Made by a program: the position numbers and the translations under genes. Positions 11,038 through 23,517 of a stretch of 64,000 nucleotides of DNA are shown one piece after another. Position 1 is the first letter of the stretch. Every line of letters begins with the position of its first letter. The notes beneath the pieces were generated by a model that searched no databases, had not been told where the DNA came from, and worked only from the letters and a program-made list of their open reading frames with translations. This stretch comes from Parascedosporium putredinis (lineage: Eukaryota; Ascomycota; Sordariomycetes; Microascales; Microascaceae). The stretch covers positions 620,001-684,000 of the forward strand of contig CASHTG010000005.1 of NCBI GenBank assembly GCA_949357655.1. Direction: 5' to 3'.

Positions 11038-12692
11038 GATATCCTCGAGGCGATGCGACAAGATGGCATCAGAGCTCGGATAACTAATGGGATGCTGGTT
11101 GATTGATTACCGTGGCCTCGCAGATACAAACATGGAGATAGGAAACGTGTAGAAGAAAATGGAGGTGGTATAGGGAGAGGAATGGCAAGAGCTCGACTAG
11201 GAAGAACGTATCCCCGAGAGCCGAAGGTGAAAAGCAAGGCGCGGCGCGGGCAAGGCAGCCGCGACCTGCTCCAGTATAAAGCTCCCACGATCGGGAGCGG
11301 GCGAGAGAGAGAAGACGTTATGATGAACCGGGGCGGATAGCTCAGGATGTGTCGGCGATGCTAGACGAGGGTCAATCGGATGTCGAGAGATTATCGTGTG
11401 ATGGAAGGTTGGTTTCGGTGATTGAGGACTTGTGTTTAGGGAGGGAGCGAAATTAAGGTTGGAAATGGGTGTGTCGAGGAGGTAGTAGTTGGAGTGAGGT
11501 TGAAGGTGGTTTGGAGAGGCTGTGACGTGACAAAGCCTTCTCGGTGTGATTTTCTCCTTCCCTTTTTCCGTTGCCAGACTGGCTGGCTGGGCTAGGAGGA
11601 GGCCGGGAGCCAAGCAAGGGCAAGGCGAACGAGGTAATAGTCACGCTGGCTTGAGCAGATGGTTGGACTTTTGGGGGACGTGCGGGCCGGGGACAAAATT
11701 CCAGGTTGAGGAAAGGAGAGAAAAATTGGACAGGTTCTATGGCGCAAAAAGGGGCGGAACAGAAATGGTGATACAGGTTGCGAACGGTGGAAGCGATCGG
11801 TTGATGGCAAGGTTTTGGACGAAGGCGAGGCTGTTGCTGTTGGGGTTGGTGCGGGCAGGGAGGGTGGAATTGAACGTTTGTCGGGATTGAAAGAAGGTTG
11901 ATGGTTTTACCAGAGGCAATAATAATAGTGGCCTTGGGTCTAGTCTGGTCGAGTGGCTCGAAGCGGGTGGATTAGAAGTTGAAATGGATGACGGAGCAGG
12001 GAACAGAACCTGATTGAGCCAGCAGCCGAGACAGCCAGGGTCCCTATTACTCCACGCTTTGCTTCTGCGCTGTACAAGCATGTACGAAGTATGTGCTTGT
12101 GCTTGCCCAGGACGCACGCTCCACTTGGAGATCCAGGCAACACAAGAGCAACCAAAGGCACAGCACGCACGGCAGCGCTGGAGTGGTAGTGCAGTGGGGA
12201 TAGAGGTTCGCTCTGGCTGCACCTGACTGGCTCCTTCTCCCGTCCGATGACTCTGGCTTGACGGACTGGGGGCTGGGTGTCAGGTACTTGGGGGATACCT
12301 CTCACTTCCAATGGCAGATCTGCTCTCAGGCTTGTGGCACTCCACTTTGGGTTATTTTCTACAATTTGTCGGCCTCACCGTCGTCAATAGCCACATTTAG
12401 CGCCACTTTCATCCTCGCTGGCATGGCCGTCTCAGCCACCGCTCTAGCTCTCCACGGCGAGTCAACAGGTGGGCAAGTACCGAGGTACTGGGAAGGTACC
12501 GCCACAACCCCCAAAAGGAAAGGAGACTCGACCAGGTCGTTGTTACCCTCTTCAGCGACAAGGCCACTACCCTGATTTGGGGATGTGCTCCCAAAAGGAA
12601 AGGGACAGCTCGATCGAGCTGGTCGGAATCAAGTTACAGCAAAGGCGGACGGGAGCTCCTGCCTAGTGGGTGCCTCCAGCTTCAACAGGCAC

Positions 12693-12725
<33 letters not shown>

Positions 12726-14311
12726 TTGTAGCTCTATCAAGAACGAGGCCTCCCTCCAGCCATTTGTTGCCCCAAGAATATTGACTCTTGCCCTCTACCT
12801 AAGGAGGGGAAAAAGAGATGAAAAAAGGAAAAACGAACGTGACTCCTCAGATCGCCCATTCATAGATACTTCCCGCGCCCCTTTCTCACCAAAAGCCGCT
12901 TGGATAATCCCGCCGGACAAACCACAACCCTCGGCTCGTGCTCGTGAAACCCGGGTCCGGTTGGGCTCCAACGCCGAGCTCCCTTCCAAACCTTCGTCTT
13001 GTTTCTATTCATTCTCTGCCCTGCAGCCACCCCCAAGAAGTAGCCCAATACCCCAAGACCCTCATCCCTGATTGATCGCTTGCCATGCGTTTTACCCGCT
13101 GAGTGCACTTTCACACCAAGGAACCCCGAGAAGAAGAAAAAAATGGCACAAAACGAGAAGAGAAGAGGGGATGTTTCCAGAAAGAAAACCCCGACTGCAC
13201 TGTCGAGTGATTTGGAACTAGTGGGGAACGACATCGAGGTCGAGTTCTTGGTGTTTCTTTCCCTCTCCAGTGAGGACCAGGTTCCTCCTTCCCATTTTTG
13301 GCCTCCCCTTCTCTCTTTTCCCCTCTCCTCCTTCTCCTTCCGGCCTTTGTCTTTGCTATGGACGCAAGGGAAATAACCCAAGCAACCGGTTTTCCTGGGG
13401 GCCTACCGAGCCAAGTTCTTCAGAAGCTGAGCCTACCCGCAAAAAATGCGCGGTTAGGGAAATTAGTCTCTGCCTGTGTACGGGTCGCGTGTCAACCATC
13501 CACAACCTCACCCCTCGAATGGTGGAGGAACTCGGCCGTCGCCCTTGATGCCGCGAGCCACTCCCACGGCTTCCCATGCCATCCCCAAAATCCGCCCATT
13601 CTCCAACCGTAGAGAAAGGCATCCAGTGCTTGTTCCCCGTTTTCTTTGTGATGTGGCCCGCAGTACCAAGCTTGATTGTAGAAAGAAAATACCTCGGAAG
13701 TAGAGGTTTAGAACTCACCGCCATGACGAACGCGTTGGGTAGCTGGAGGGCTCAAATCAACGATGCGATTTGCGCGGCGAAACGAAAGGAACCTCAGAGT
13801 TTTCGGATAGCCAGTCATCAGACCTTCGAGAAACATCAAGACCTTATTGGACATGGCCTCGTAAGAGTGACGAGGTATCAGAAGGAGGGGGTCGCCCAAA
13901 ATTGCGATCGTGGCGCACCTCTCACCAGTTCCACAAGCTCATAGGCCCTTTACTCATCGCTTGATAGTGTGAGCTATCTCTTCCCATGCAGTACTGCCAT
14001 CGAGAATGAGCAAAACAGCCACGAATAAACGATAAAGGGGCACAAGCCCCTTGCCCAGCTGGAAGAGTTGCCGTATTCACCATGTGTCAGGGTAACGAAT
14101 GAATCAATCCAGTCTAGTGGGCGCGTGGAGGGTAAGATTGTATTCTCAAAAGCTTTATTGGATATCTAGATTGGAGTTGCTCGGAGCTGAATTGACGATA
14201 TAATCACATCTTGATTGTACTTTTTTATATAACCGGCCCCATGACGAATAAACAGAGAGAAAAAAAGAACCACAAAACGCCTCGGAGAGGAACGAGTGCT
14301 ATCGAAAGAGA
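11038..14311. other. Gene-free region between 4E-T-like gene and urb1
   Basis: 3.3 kb with no recognisable gene. It should hold the promoter and 5' UTR of the 4E-T-like gene (purine-rich on the + strand at 11.0-11.9 kb) and the 3' UTR of urb1. Open frames of up to 173 codons occur on both strands but have no family features. A CA microsatellite lies at 12690-12725. Confidence 0.5.
12690..12725. repeat. (AC)n microsatellite
   Basis: An alternating AC tract of about 36 bases with one G interruption near its left end. Confidence 0.95.
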
Positions 14312-17300
14312 TTATGCAACGACGCCTTCAGCTGCCTTATCTGGCTCCATCCGGCCCTCCTCGCCCATCAGCGCCGGGATCCCTCCCCTGCTCCAGGTCC
14401 CCACGTGTTTCCTATCGCACGTCTCCCACACCCTCGCCATCAAGGCCATGGCCACCGCCTTCTCGCCCTCGTCTTCCAAACCCGCCGCCAGCGCCTCTAG
14501 CCAGCTCATCACCCCAAAGCGCGTCACCAAGGTCGTGCTACCCGCGACCTCGGCGCAGGTCGCCCGGTAGAGCAGCCGGAAGACCCTAGCTCGCAGCGCG
14601 GGCCTCATGTAAGGGTTGCACGCGCTGACGAGGACCTTCTCCAGCCACCGCGTCTGGTGGAACACGGCCATGTCGCCGGGCCGCTGGAGGCAGTCGAGCA
14701 GGTACCCGAACAGCCACGCCAGCTCCACGTAGTACCTGTCATCCTCGGAGGGTTCCCCGTGGAGTATATCGTGCACCATCGGGATCTTGCCCGCGGGCCA
14801 GACGGGGGCTCGCGTGAGGTACTTGTTGACCTTGGGATACAGCGCGTGCAGAGGGTTCGCCAATACGGGAGCGCGTGGGCCGCGAACCCGGTGAATGCCG
14901 AGGGGACCGGTCCCGCGTTGACCAGCGGGCGGGCCGATTCAGCGAGCTCGGAGAGGAGGAGCCAGAGCTGGTCGCGCTCCGAGTGCGTGGACTCTCGGAT
15001 TTTAGCGGCGAGCTTGAGGACGTTGGTGAGGGCTTCCATGCGGATGCTGCTGTGTTCCGACCCTAGGAGGCGGATAAGCGCTACGGCGTGACCATCTTCG
15101 AGATTGTCGTCTATGCCCTTGTTGACCCATCGAGTGAGGGCCGAGTTGTCCTCGAGCCCCGTAAACGGCTCGTGAAGGACTTCTTCCAGTTGAGCAGGGC
15201 TTATGGGCTGGGCCTTGGACGTGGTTGTGCCCTTGAGGTAGCCTGTGGTTGAAGTTTGTTGTTTTATGCCGTCGCCGTTCTCGTCGTCCGCTTGTTTCCT
15301 CTTGGATTTGCTAGATTTCGTCTCCTTGGACACTTTGGGAAGTTCAATCTTGACCTCCTTCTCGGCGAGGCTCGAATTCATCCGTTTCACCAGCTGCTTG
15401 ACCCACTTCTTATTTTCACCCCGCTCAATCGAATACCCGAGATATGCTGAGATATAGCTGCCAATGGTGGCAAGGTCGGCGTTCGAAGCGGACTTGACTG
15501 CAAAGGGAAGCTGCTCGGCCAAGGTAAACGTCAAGAGACTGACGCTAACCTCCTCGTCGGACTGACGCGCGTCCCCGATATACTCGGGCACGAGATCGAG
15601 GTATTTGATGGGAGACGCCGCGCACTTGGTCACGCAGTTGTCGAGCAGAGCCCAAACACCGTCTGCCGAGCCTCCCGCATCAGCCTTTGCGAGAGCGCGA
15701 GCGGCCTGGTACGCAGGCCCGAGGCCAGTGTCGCGAAGCACGATTTGATGCTCCACGGCAACCGACTCCAGGATAGCCCTCAGCGTATCCGACGACCCGG
15801 TACCCGCCTCAGTGCTCGCCAGCTTGAGAAGCACTATAAAAGGGGACGAGGGGAATCCCTGTAGCTTGGAAAACCACCTCATGCCGGGAGAGAGGCTCGC
15901 CGCTTCGAGCAAGTTCTCCAGCTCCGTCAGCACGAGTTCCTTGTCTTTGGGCTCCTCAAACGGATTGTCGAGCGACGCGAGGGCTTTGGCGAGGAAAGGC
16001 GAGACGTCAAAGTTCGCCGCCAGCGCCACCTGCGGTAGCACTCTGTAGTACATGGCGAGGAGCTGGCTCGCGGTGGCCTTGCACAAGATGCTGTCGTCGG
16101 GTATGCTCTTGTACCACCTCACGACGTCCTTCAAGTCCGGGATCCGCTGGCAAAAGTCGTTGACCAACTTCTTGGACGCGTGCTGCCATGGCGAGTTCTG
16201 GCGTCCGGCGGCTGCTTCGTGATGCATGGCCAGGACGGTGTCCATCTTTTCCAGTGCTAATACGAGGATGCGGGCGGCAAAGAGGGAGACGAGGGGCCAT
16301 TTCGGTTCGAAGCAGCGGACGAGGGCGTTTTGCGTCAGGGGAGGAGGGATGATGCTAGCTAATAGAGTAGAGGTAGGCGGGGGATGGAGGCGTAGTTGGC
16401 CTTGAGGCCAAAGTGGTCTGGGACGGGAAGCTGCACGGTATGGAATATGAAGGACGAGTATCCTATCCACGTCATTGATAACTTGGGGTCAAAGGTGAAT
16501 GACTTTTGTTCGAGGAAATAGACGTGGACAATCTCGGGCGCGGCTTTAAAGATGGTTACGAGAAGCTCGCACTGCTGGACGCTCGCCCACGGCCGCAATT
16601 TCAGCGCCACCTCGAGCAGGGCGGCATTCCGTATCGTCACATCCGTCGTGTACTGGTCCATCCACGATAGTTGCTCTAGACCCATGTCGGACCACAAGAA
16701 GTCGCCAGCCGAAAAGTCGTCGAGATTGATCGAGTTGGGGTAGAGCCCGTTGCACTTGGAGAGGATGCCAGCAGCCGGCGTCGTGCAAGTGAGCATGAGG
16801 AAATCATGTACCCTGGCGGCCACCGTGACCTCGGCGTCCTCAGAGTCGTAGGCGTAGGTGTAGAGGCCGGCGAGGCGCTCCATCAACCTCACCCAAAAGA
16901 CCCTAGCCTTGGTCGCCGTCGAGATCTTGTGATCGCCCACGACGTCCCTTGTCAGGCAGTCCAGCGCCTCCAGCACGAGAGCGGGGGTCGTCGGGCAGCC
17001 TCATGAGCAAGGCGGGCATCACGCCCTTCTGGACGAGCAGCTCGCTCTTGCTATCGGAGGAGGTACTTGAGGGCGGCGAGCAGGAACCGCGCCGCGTTCG
17101 ACCGCACCGACGGTTTCCGCGCATCTTCGACGCCGTCGCCGCGGAACCGGATGTCCAAGTTGCGCGTTAGCTCGGTCAACGTCGAGGCCTGGGCGCGAAA
17201 GACTCGGCGCGAGAAGACGCCGCCGTCGTAGGAGACGAGTTCGCGCAGCAGCCGCAGCGCGGGGAGATGACGAAGCCCTTGTCCTTGTCGGCCGACAGGT

Positions 17301-17942
17301 TCCGGGCGATGAGCTTCAGCTGCTTTTCCTGCAGCAGGGTCTCGCAGATGCCGCGGCCGTAGGGGAGGAGTCCCAGGCTGAGAGAGGTGGCTTGCAGGAG
17401 CAGGGCCAGCACGGCGGCCGCTTCGGACAATAAGTCGTCGTTGCCCATGGATGCGCCAAAGGACCACATGGTCATGATCTCGGGCACATGGACCGCATCG
17501 GGTCCTTCGACCGTGGGACTTACGGCCTCGAGATACCCGGCCAAGATGGACAGTTCCTCCTCGTTCTCCTTGTTCGCCACGATGGCGTCCAGGAGGCGCT
17601 TGAGCGAATGGATGCCTACGGTGCCCAGGTTAACAAATCACATAGCCACTTGAAGGAAATCCAGACAACGGCATTTGATGAGAGGTCAAGGTGAACCAAA
17701 GCGCCGCCCATGAAGGGAACCGGGGTGGGGGCAGAAGGGAGGGGCAAAGCTAAGCCAAGAGCTACAAACTGTTAGATCAACATACCATGACGGGCATCCC
17801 TCGCATCCTGGTGAAACTCGAGTAACTTCTTCAACTGGCGACTAGTAGTTACGTCCTCAGACGTGGGCGGATCGCGCGCCAGCTTCTGCCGCTTCCTAGA
17901 ATCTGGGGGACCGTGAGCCCCGCGGGCTGGTCGTTTTGCCAT
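14312..17942 (-). CDS. urb1: Nucleolar pre-ribosomal-associated protein Urb1 (Npa1)
   Basis: Urb1/Npa1 is a large nucleolar scaffold that acts in the earliest 60S pre-ribosomal particles. Exon 1 is 17942-17786 (MAKRPARGAHG, Lys/Arg-rich start, then TTSRQLKKLLEFHQDARDARH). After a GTATGTT...CGTAG intron, exon 2 runs from 17615 to 14312, for about 1150 residues, the usual size for fungal Urb1. Family landmarks include YGRGICETLL, LIARNLSADKDKGFVISP, LRLLRELVSYDGG, FTFDPKLSMTWIGYSSFIFH and a late NKYLTRAPVW segment. A Lys/Ser-rich linker lies around 15300. The frame shifts at 17261-17264, near 17056-17063, at 16983-16987, 16379-16383 and 14867-14869. Each is in or beside a G/C run, and similarity resumes at once, so the gene is probably intact in the organism. 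Confidence 0.9.
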
Positions 17943-20029
17943 TCCCCTTCCTTTTTTCCAGTCTTGAAGATCTCCTGTTCGAAGGCTGGGGGTGGAGGCA
18001 AACGTATGTCTGGGGCCGCGAGCTCTTCGTCAATCTAAGTGGTGTATGAAGATTTTGCTCGATATGCTAAAGGTCGCTGAAATGGTTCACCTTGGAGCGT
18101 TGCCAGCCAATCATCTCGGGCCAAGCCACGACCGGCGCCGTTTTCCAGAAGGTCCAAGGCGACAAAAGGCGTGGGAAGCGAGCTGAGGCAGGTGGTGCAT
18201 TATGTCAGCGTCGTATTTCTGAAGGGTCCGGCAGAGTGGGCCACAAACATTCTCACGTTCCAGTTTGGCTCTCGGCCGCTCCTCCTAAGCGCCTCCGATG
18301 GCTTACTCAACGCCTCGGCTCCCTCTCTCCCGGCCTAGTATTCATCAATCACTCGGACTGGCACAGCTGCGCCCGGAGCATAGGACAGAGTTGAGTCACG
18401 GTAGCCGCCGCAAACGAGCTTGGGATGGAGATTAACCAAAAGACTTGCTGTGGCTCCATTACAACATGTGTCAAGCAGCCCATTTCGAGAAACACAGGGC
18501 CAAGAATAAATGTAGTTTGTGTACATGTAGGACCAAGAATACAATAGATGTGGTTTACACCCTTGTACGTCGATTCCTATTCACAACAGTCACACCAGGA
18601 GGTTTTGTTTTTTTTTTAGGCCGGAAAGTGCGGCAATAGTAGAAATTGAGGATTCTCCATCTTATTCTGCACTCAACTCTTCGGGAATCATCAGGTGTCT
18701 AACCCCTTTTTCATTGTGGGCTTTTTTTCTTGTCGCCGTCACTCAGCCTCCGCCCGCGCATTTTCCTGGTGGCAACTCTCATGTGGAGTGGTGTCGGGTC
18801 TCACGAGCAAAGCCAGCACGCGGTGCTCTTAGCTTCGCCATCGCCCTCGCCGACGAAAGGCCCGTCCGCCAAGTCATCCGCCCCAATTTTCTTTTCTCTC
18901 TTTCCTTGCTTGTACTGGATATCCCACAACATTAGTTCACCGCCGGGTGGGTTCGAGGGATGGTCAAAAATACCCGGTCTGGGTTAAATATAGCGTTTGG
19001 CTCATCCTCGCAGCCTATACGGGTGGTCACAAAGGAGCCCCGCGGGATGAGCTAAGAATCCGACGATCTGGGTCATGAGGAATGCTGAGGCCCTTGGTTG
19101 GCTCACGGCACCAAGGAAAGGGGGCGAGATCGCCACTAGGCCTCCGTCATCCTTCCCGGAATGGCAATGCTCTTGATTACGGTTTAATGAGAGACCCTGG
19201 CATTGGCATGCCTGGTTACGAAGTGAGGAGACATCGCCAAAGTGATGGCTGGCCTTCAGCTATGGAAGGATACTAGTGTTAAACTTGGTGGGCAAGGCTC
19301 CCGATAGGGAAAGGGACAGAGGGGCAGAGGGAGAGAGGTGGACATTGGCGCAGAAAAGAAAGTGACTCGACCCTGAGATATTGGAGGATGCCGGTGGAAT
19401 CGATCTCACCTTCTTCGTACTCGCAATCTCGCTCGCTCCCTCTTTTCCTCAGCTTTTTGCTCACCTGGCCTCGAAGCCTTTTCCGCGTCTCCCGTACCGT
19501 ATTACCCGTCAGCGCCACAGCGAGTTGAAGGTGGCTCCCCTCCCCCATCAGCCAAGTTTTCTCATCCAATCTAGCACGACAAAAGTGGTTTAGGCCCAAG
19601 GTGCCAGCCCCATTCCCAAAGTTCTAGAATAGGCCAATGGCGAAGCGTAACGAGGATGTCGCACATCCTCCCGCCCCAGAACCTGCCTTGTGATTTTTCC
19701 GCCCTTTTGCTCGGTAGACGTCTTGTCGTTCTTGGTTCGTCCGTGAGGCAGAGGGAGAGACGCCACTTGCCTGGATCCTGCTGTACCACCCTCTTTCTCC
19801 GATTGCGAAGCGGGGGCGAGGGAGTACAGAATCAAGAAGAAGAAAAAATCTTCAAGGACACGGCATTCAGATGGGGTGAAGGAAAAAACCATAACAATAA
19901 TACAAATAAAAATACTCCTGCGCGGGGAAAAAGGGAGCAGGATTGTGGCGGGTGGTTACCAGCACTGCACGAGAGGCCCTCTTTGGGTGTTGTGGTATGG
20001 ATGCCAAGTTTAGTGAGCCACTGAATTAT

Positions 20030-20050
20030 CGTGAAGTGAGACACTTCACG
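20030..20050. repeat. Perfect 9-bp inverted repeat with 3-base loop
   Basis: The arms CGTGAAGTG (20030-20038) and CACTTCACG (20042-20050) are exact reverse complements around AGA. It could be a dimeric regulator site or a small hairpin; nothing nearby decides. Confidence 0.8.
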
Positions 20051-21478
20051 GAAAGGCGGGCAAGATTTGACGTATCCCCTCGCCGCCTTTTGTCGAATAC
20101 ATTTCGCATTACGTATTTTCAGAGTGCAAGAAAGAGGGGCGATATTGAACAATGGGCAGCTGACCGATGGAGGATTTTCTAGCTTCATTCTCATGTTTAC
20201 GTCGATGTTCTTGCTGTTTTCCCAAAGGATCCTGGCGAAGGCGAGGAACGAGGAGGAAGAAGAGGAATCTAAGCTGAAGACAGGGCAAACCCCGAAAAAA
20301 AAAAGCCAACGCCAATTTTCCAGATGCAAGATGTGCAACGCGGCCGACCTCGACTCGGGGCGGAGGGGCAAAGCACAACACATCCATTCAAAATAGAAAC
20401 AGAGCAATGGCTCTCCTTGGGACCTGGACCTCCCCTACGCAACGCGACCCTGGGGAGCCAGGGGCAGGCGAATAACATGAACAGCACAAGAGCTAGAAAA
20501 ATTCTTTTCAGAAAAACACCCCCTCCCTATGAGCGCGGCGAGGCGCAGGCACGCAGCGGAAGCCAAACCAAACAAAAGGGGAGTGAAGAATCAGCGAAAG
20601 AGAGAAGGAAGAAGAGGCGGGAAGAGAGAGGAAAGGGTGGGGAGAAGGGGAGAAATGGGCGATGATGGATTGTATCAAGCCTCGGGGCTCGCTTCCCGTC
20701 CCTCCACGTAGGGGAGAAGGGGTGTAGGCGTATGTTTGCATTGGCGTGCGAGTGTGTGGATAATTCCCGTGTGCGTATAGGTGTATCCTATTGATGTAGG
20801 CGTGGACCACTTGCGCTGCGGTCGTCCCTCGACTTGACAGCCTCAACTTGAGAATAACTCGAGAGAGGGAGAGAGAGACGGCAAAGTGCGTGCATGCTCG
20901 CGTTGGGATGTGCGTTGTGCGTGGGTGGCTGCGAGAAGATTGGGCACTGGTGACCTTGTTATTCCCCCAATCTTGCCCCTTTCTTCCTCTTTGCTTCCGC
21001 CCCCTTACCCGCTCCGCCAGCTCCTTGATGACTTGGTTTTAGCTTTCTAAGACGGTATTTTTTATTTTTATTTTAGTCAACTATCACCCTTTGTCCGTTC
21101 AGAGCGAAACATGTCATCGAGCATGAAAATATATGTCCGTGGCAGTTTGTGTGGGGAGCGGCATGTCGCGGCTAGGGACAAGGGTCCTTCAACAGCAACC
21201 AATCCAATCCGGCGGTCTCCCTCTCCCAAGCTCCGCCGTCCGCAACTGAAGGGTAGGATCGATCGGACGTAGCTCAAGCTTGCGCGTGCGGTCATACGGG
21301 GAGAGGGGGGAGCAATGCCCTCTTCTTCACGTTGTTGAGTTGCAGCCTTGACCTCGCGAGTTTGGGGTAGGCGAAGCAACCTGAAGTTGGGGAAAGTTAC
21401 AAACCTTGGGTTACAGCGCGTGGTATGTGGGCATGGCTCAACCGGCTGAGTTGGTACATGGAGATATATATGTCGGGA

Positions 21479-21505
21479 CCAGTCGGGCCAGTCGGGCCAG
21501 TCGGA
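21479..21505. repeat. Three tandem copies of a 9-bp unit
   Basis: Unit CCAGTCGGG twice, then CCAGTCGGA, followed by a partial CCCAGTC. Confidence 0.9.
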
Positions 21506-22397
21506 CCCAGTCATCTCAGATAGGACTCTATGTCTGGAACCTGTCAGATATGAAGGGAGGTTTTCTCGTTTCCCCTCAGTTACGAAGAGGCATCTACCAG
21601 CTACCAGTTACCAGGCTTATCTACTTTAGTCTCCCTCTAAGCACATGTCAATCTGGCATCAGCCAAGGCTTTGAAGAACAGGAATGGTTTAAAAGAAAAA
21701 AATTACTTGCGCAGCCAAAAGTAGACAAAGGGAGTCAGAGGGAGGGAATATTGACGATTTGGGCACCAAAGCCCTTTGCTGTGGTTTGTCATGTTTCAGT
21801 TGAGCACACCCAAACGTCACGGGCGTTTGTCCAATCAAAGGCCTGGATCCGCCATCCCTCGCGGGGTGGCAAGGTCCTGCACCACATGCTGGATTTGTGT
21901 GTTTTCGCCTGCACTGCGCAAAAAGAACGCGACGAGCCCGGTGGTAGATCAACAGTGGAATGATCAAGTTGCGAATATATCACGGAGCGAGATTAATTGA
22001 TATACTTGCACCTTATTTTCAGTTTCGCCCTCGCAACTCTCTATGCGTGGAAGAGGAGTAGGTATCCGGTCTTGCATCTCGTCGTCAGGGTCCTGGATGT
22101 ACGAAGTAATAGATGTAGTGGCCCTTTGAAGACCACGATACCGCACGAGAGCAACCCAGCCACTCCACCTCTGTTGACAAGCCCCTCATCTCACCCGCTC
22201 ACCTCACCTCCATCCTCATCAGCCTGAGAGGAATGCTCACGCCCCCTTTCTCTCGCGGCTCCGTCTAAAAAGATACATCAGATAGTTCCAAACGAAGACC
22301 ATTGTTGAAGAGGCTCATTTGGGAAAAGGAAACTTTCATCACCTCGTCTCTTGTCTCCCTCCTTCCTTTACTAGATCCCGTAAAAATTTAAGAAAGG

Positions 22398-22415
22398 AAA
22401 AAAAAAAAAAAAAAA
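22398..22415. repeat. A18 homopolymer
   Basis: A run of 18 A, the longest homopolymer in the window that I noticed. Confidence 0.9.
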
Positions 22416-22619
22416 GTGTTCGGCGAGTATCCGACTTTCATCTCCTCACCACCCCCAGGACTGAAAAGACCTGGCGAATCCGAAGCGCCGGTGGAGGCGT
22501 GCCGGCGAGTAGGCGGAACGCACGCCCTCCTCGGAGGGAGCACGCGGCGCCCACGCAGAATTTCGAACCGACTTCTTTCCCAGTAACCCACCACCACGCC
22601 AATGCTGGCCCTCCACATC

Positions 22620-22637
22620 CCACACACACACACACAC
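22620..22637. repeat. Short (CA)n tract
   Basis: An alternating CA tract of about 18 bases. Confidence 0.85.
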
Positions 22638-23517
22638 ATCAATTACGCGCACACCCCCGGCACAGCAGCGCGACGACATAAGCGCCCACTTGGCCTGGGC
22701 CAGACGGGCACCCCACGCCCTATCAAAACCCAGACATTGACGTCGTCCCTGGGCTGCCCAGCCCAGGTCCATCAACTGGTTGGTGGTTGGTGGGAATGCA
22801 CCACCCCTAGTCGCCAGTCGCCCGCCCATCAGCGATTGCTGTCTTCCTTTCTTGCTGCACGATGGGCGCCTCTCATTCGCGCAAGTTCGACGTGGGAGAA
22901 ATCTAGCTCCAAAAGGGTTGGTGAACGTCGCTTGCATCATTGGTTCCGGAGAAAAACTCAAGGATAGTAGAGGTAGGGGGGAACAAAACATGGCCAAAAG
23001 AGTTCTTGCAAGGTACATGCCGCAGGCAGAGCGCAGAGCGAAGCAGGAAACCGTGAAAGACCAGGTGAAATAATGATCTCCAGCACGAGAAGAAACGAGA
23101 AGAGTCCTAGTCAAGACAGCAAGCCGCACCTACAGAATAAGAAAAAGAAGACTAGGAAAATTTGTGTGTAGATAAGACAAGAAACAAACGAACGGACCGA
23201 AGAAAAAGAAACGAAAAGAATAAACTGCCGTCTCGTCATGGAAGCTTAGCAAAAGACAAGACTTGCAGCGGATGGATCGAGCCTTTACTTCCAGATGCGT
23301 CGTAGTTCCAAAGTAGCCAGCAGGGAACATGCGAGCGAGAACCAAGAGATGAAGCATTCTTCAGAACAATGGAAACGCCGCACCCCCTCCACGGTTTCCC
23401 AATGTAGAAACCGGCCCCAGAGAGTGGACGAGGTCATCCGTCACAGACTTGCGAATGTCAAAGAAGGAGTGGGATAGGATACAGGCATAGGTACTCGCTT
23501 GCCCGTTCGAACCACCC

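Noticed and set aside
21430..21475. tRNA-like GGCTCAACCGGCTGAGTTGG
   Set aside because: No acceptor stem or T-arm partner; the match is a short GGCTCA/TGAGTT hairpin only.
22446..23129. 227-codon open frame on the minus strand
   Set aside because: It runs through a CA microsatellite and has no family features or plausible start context.
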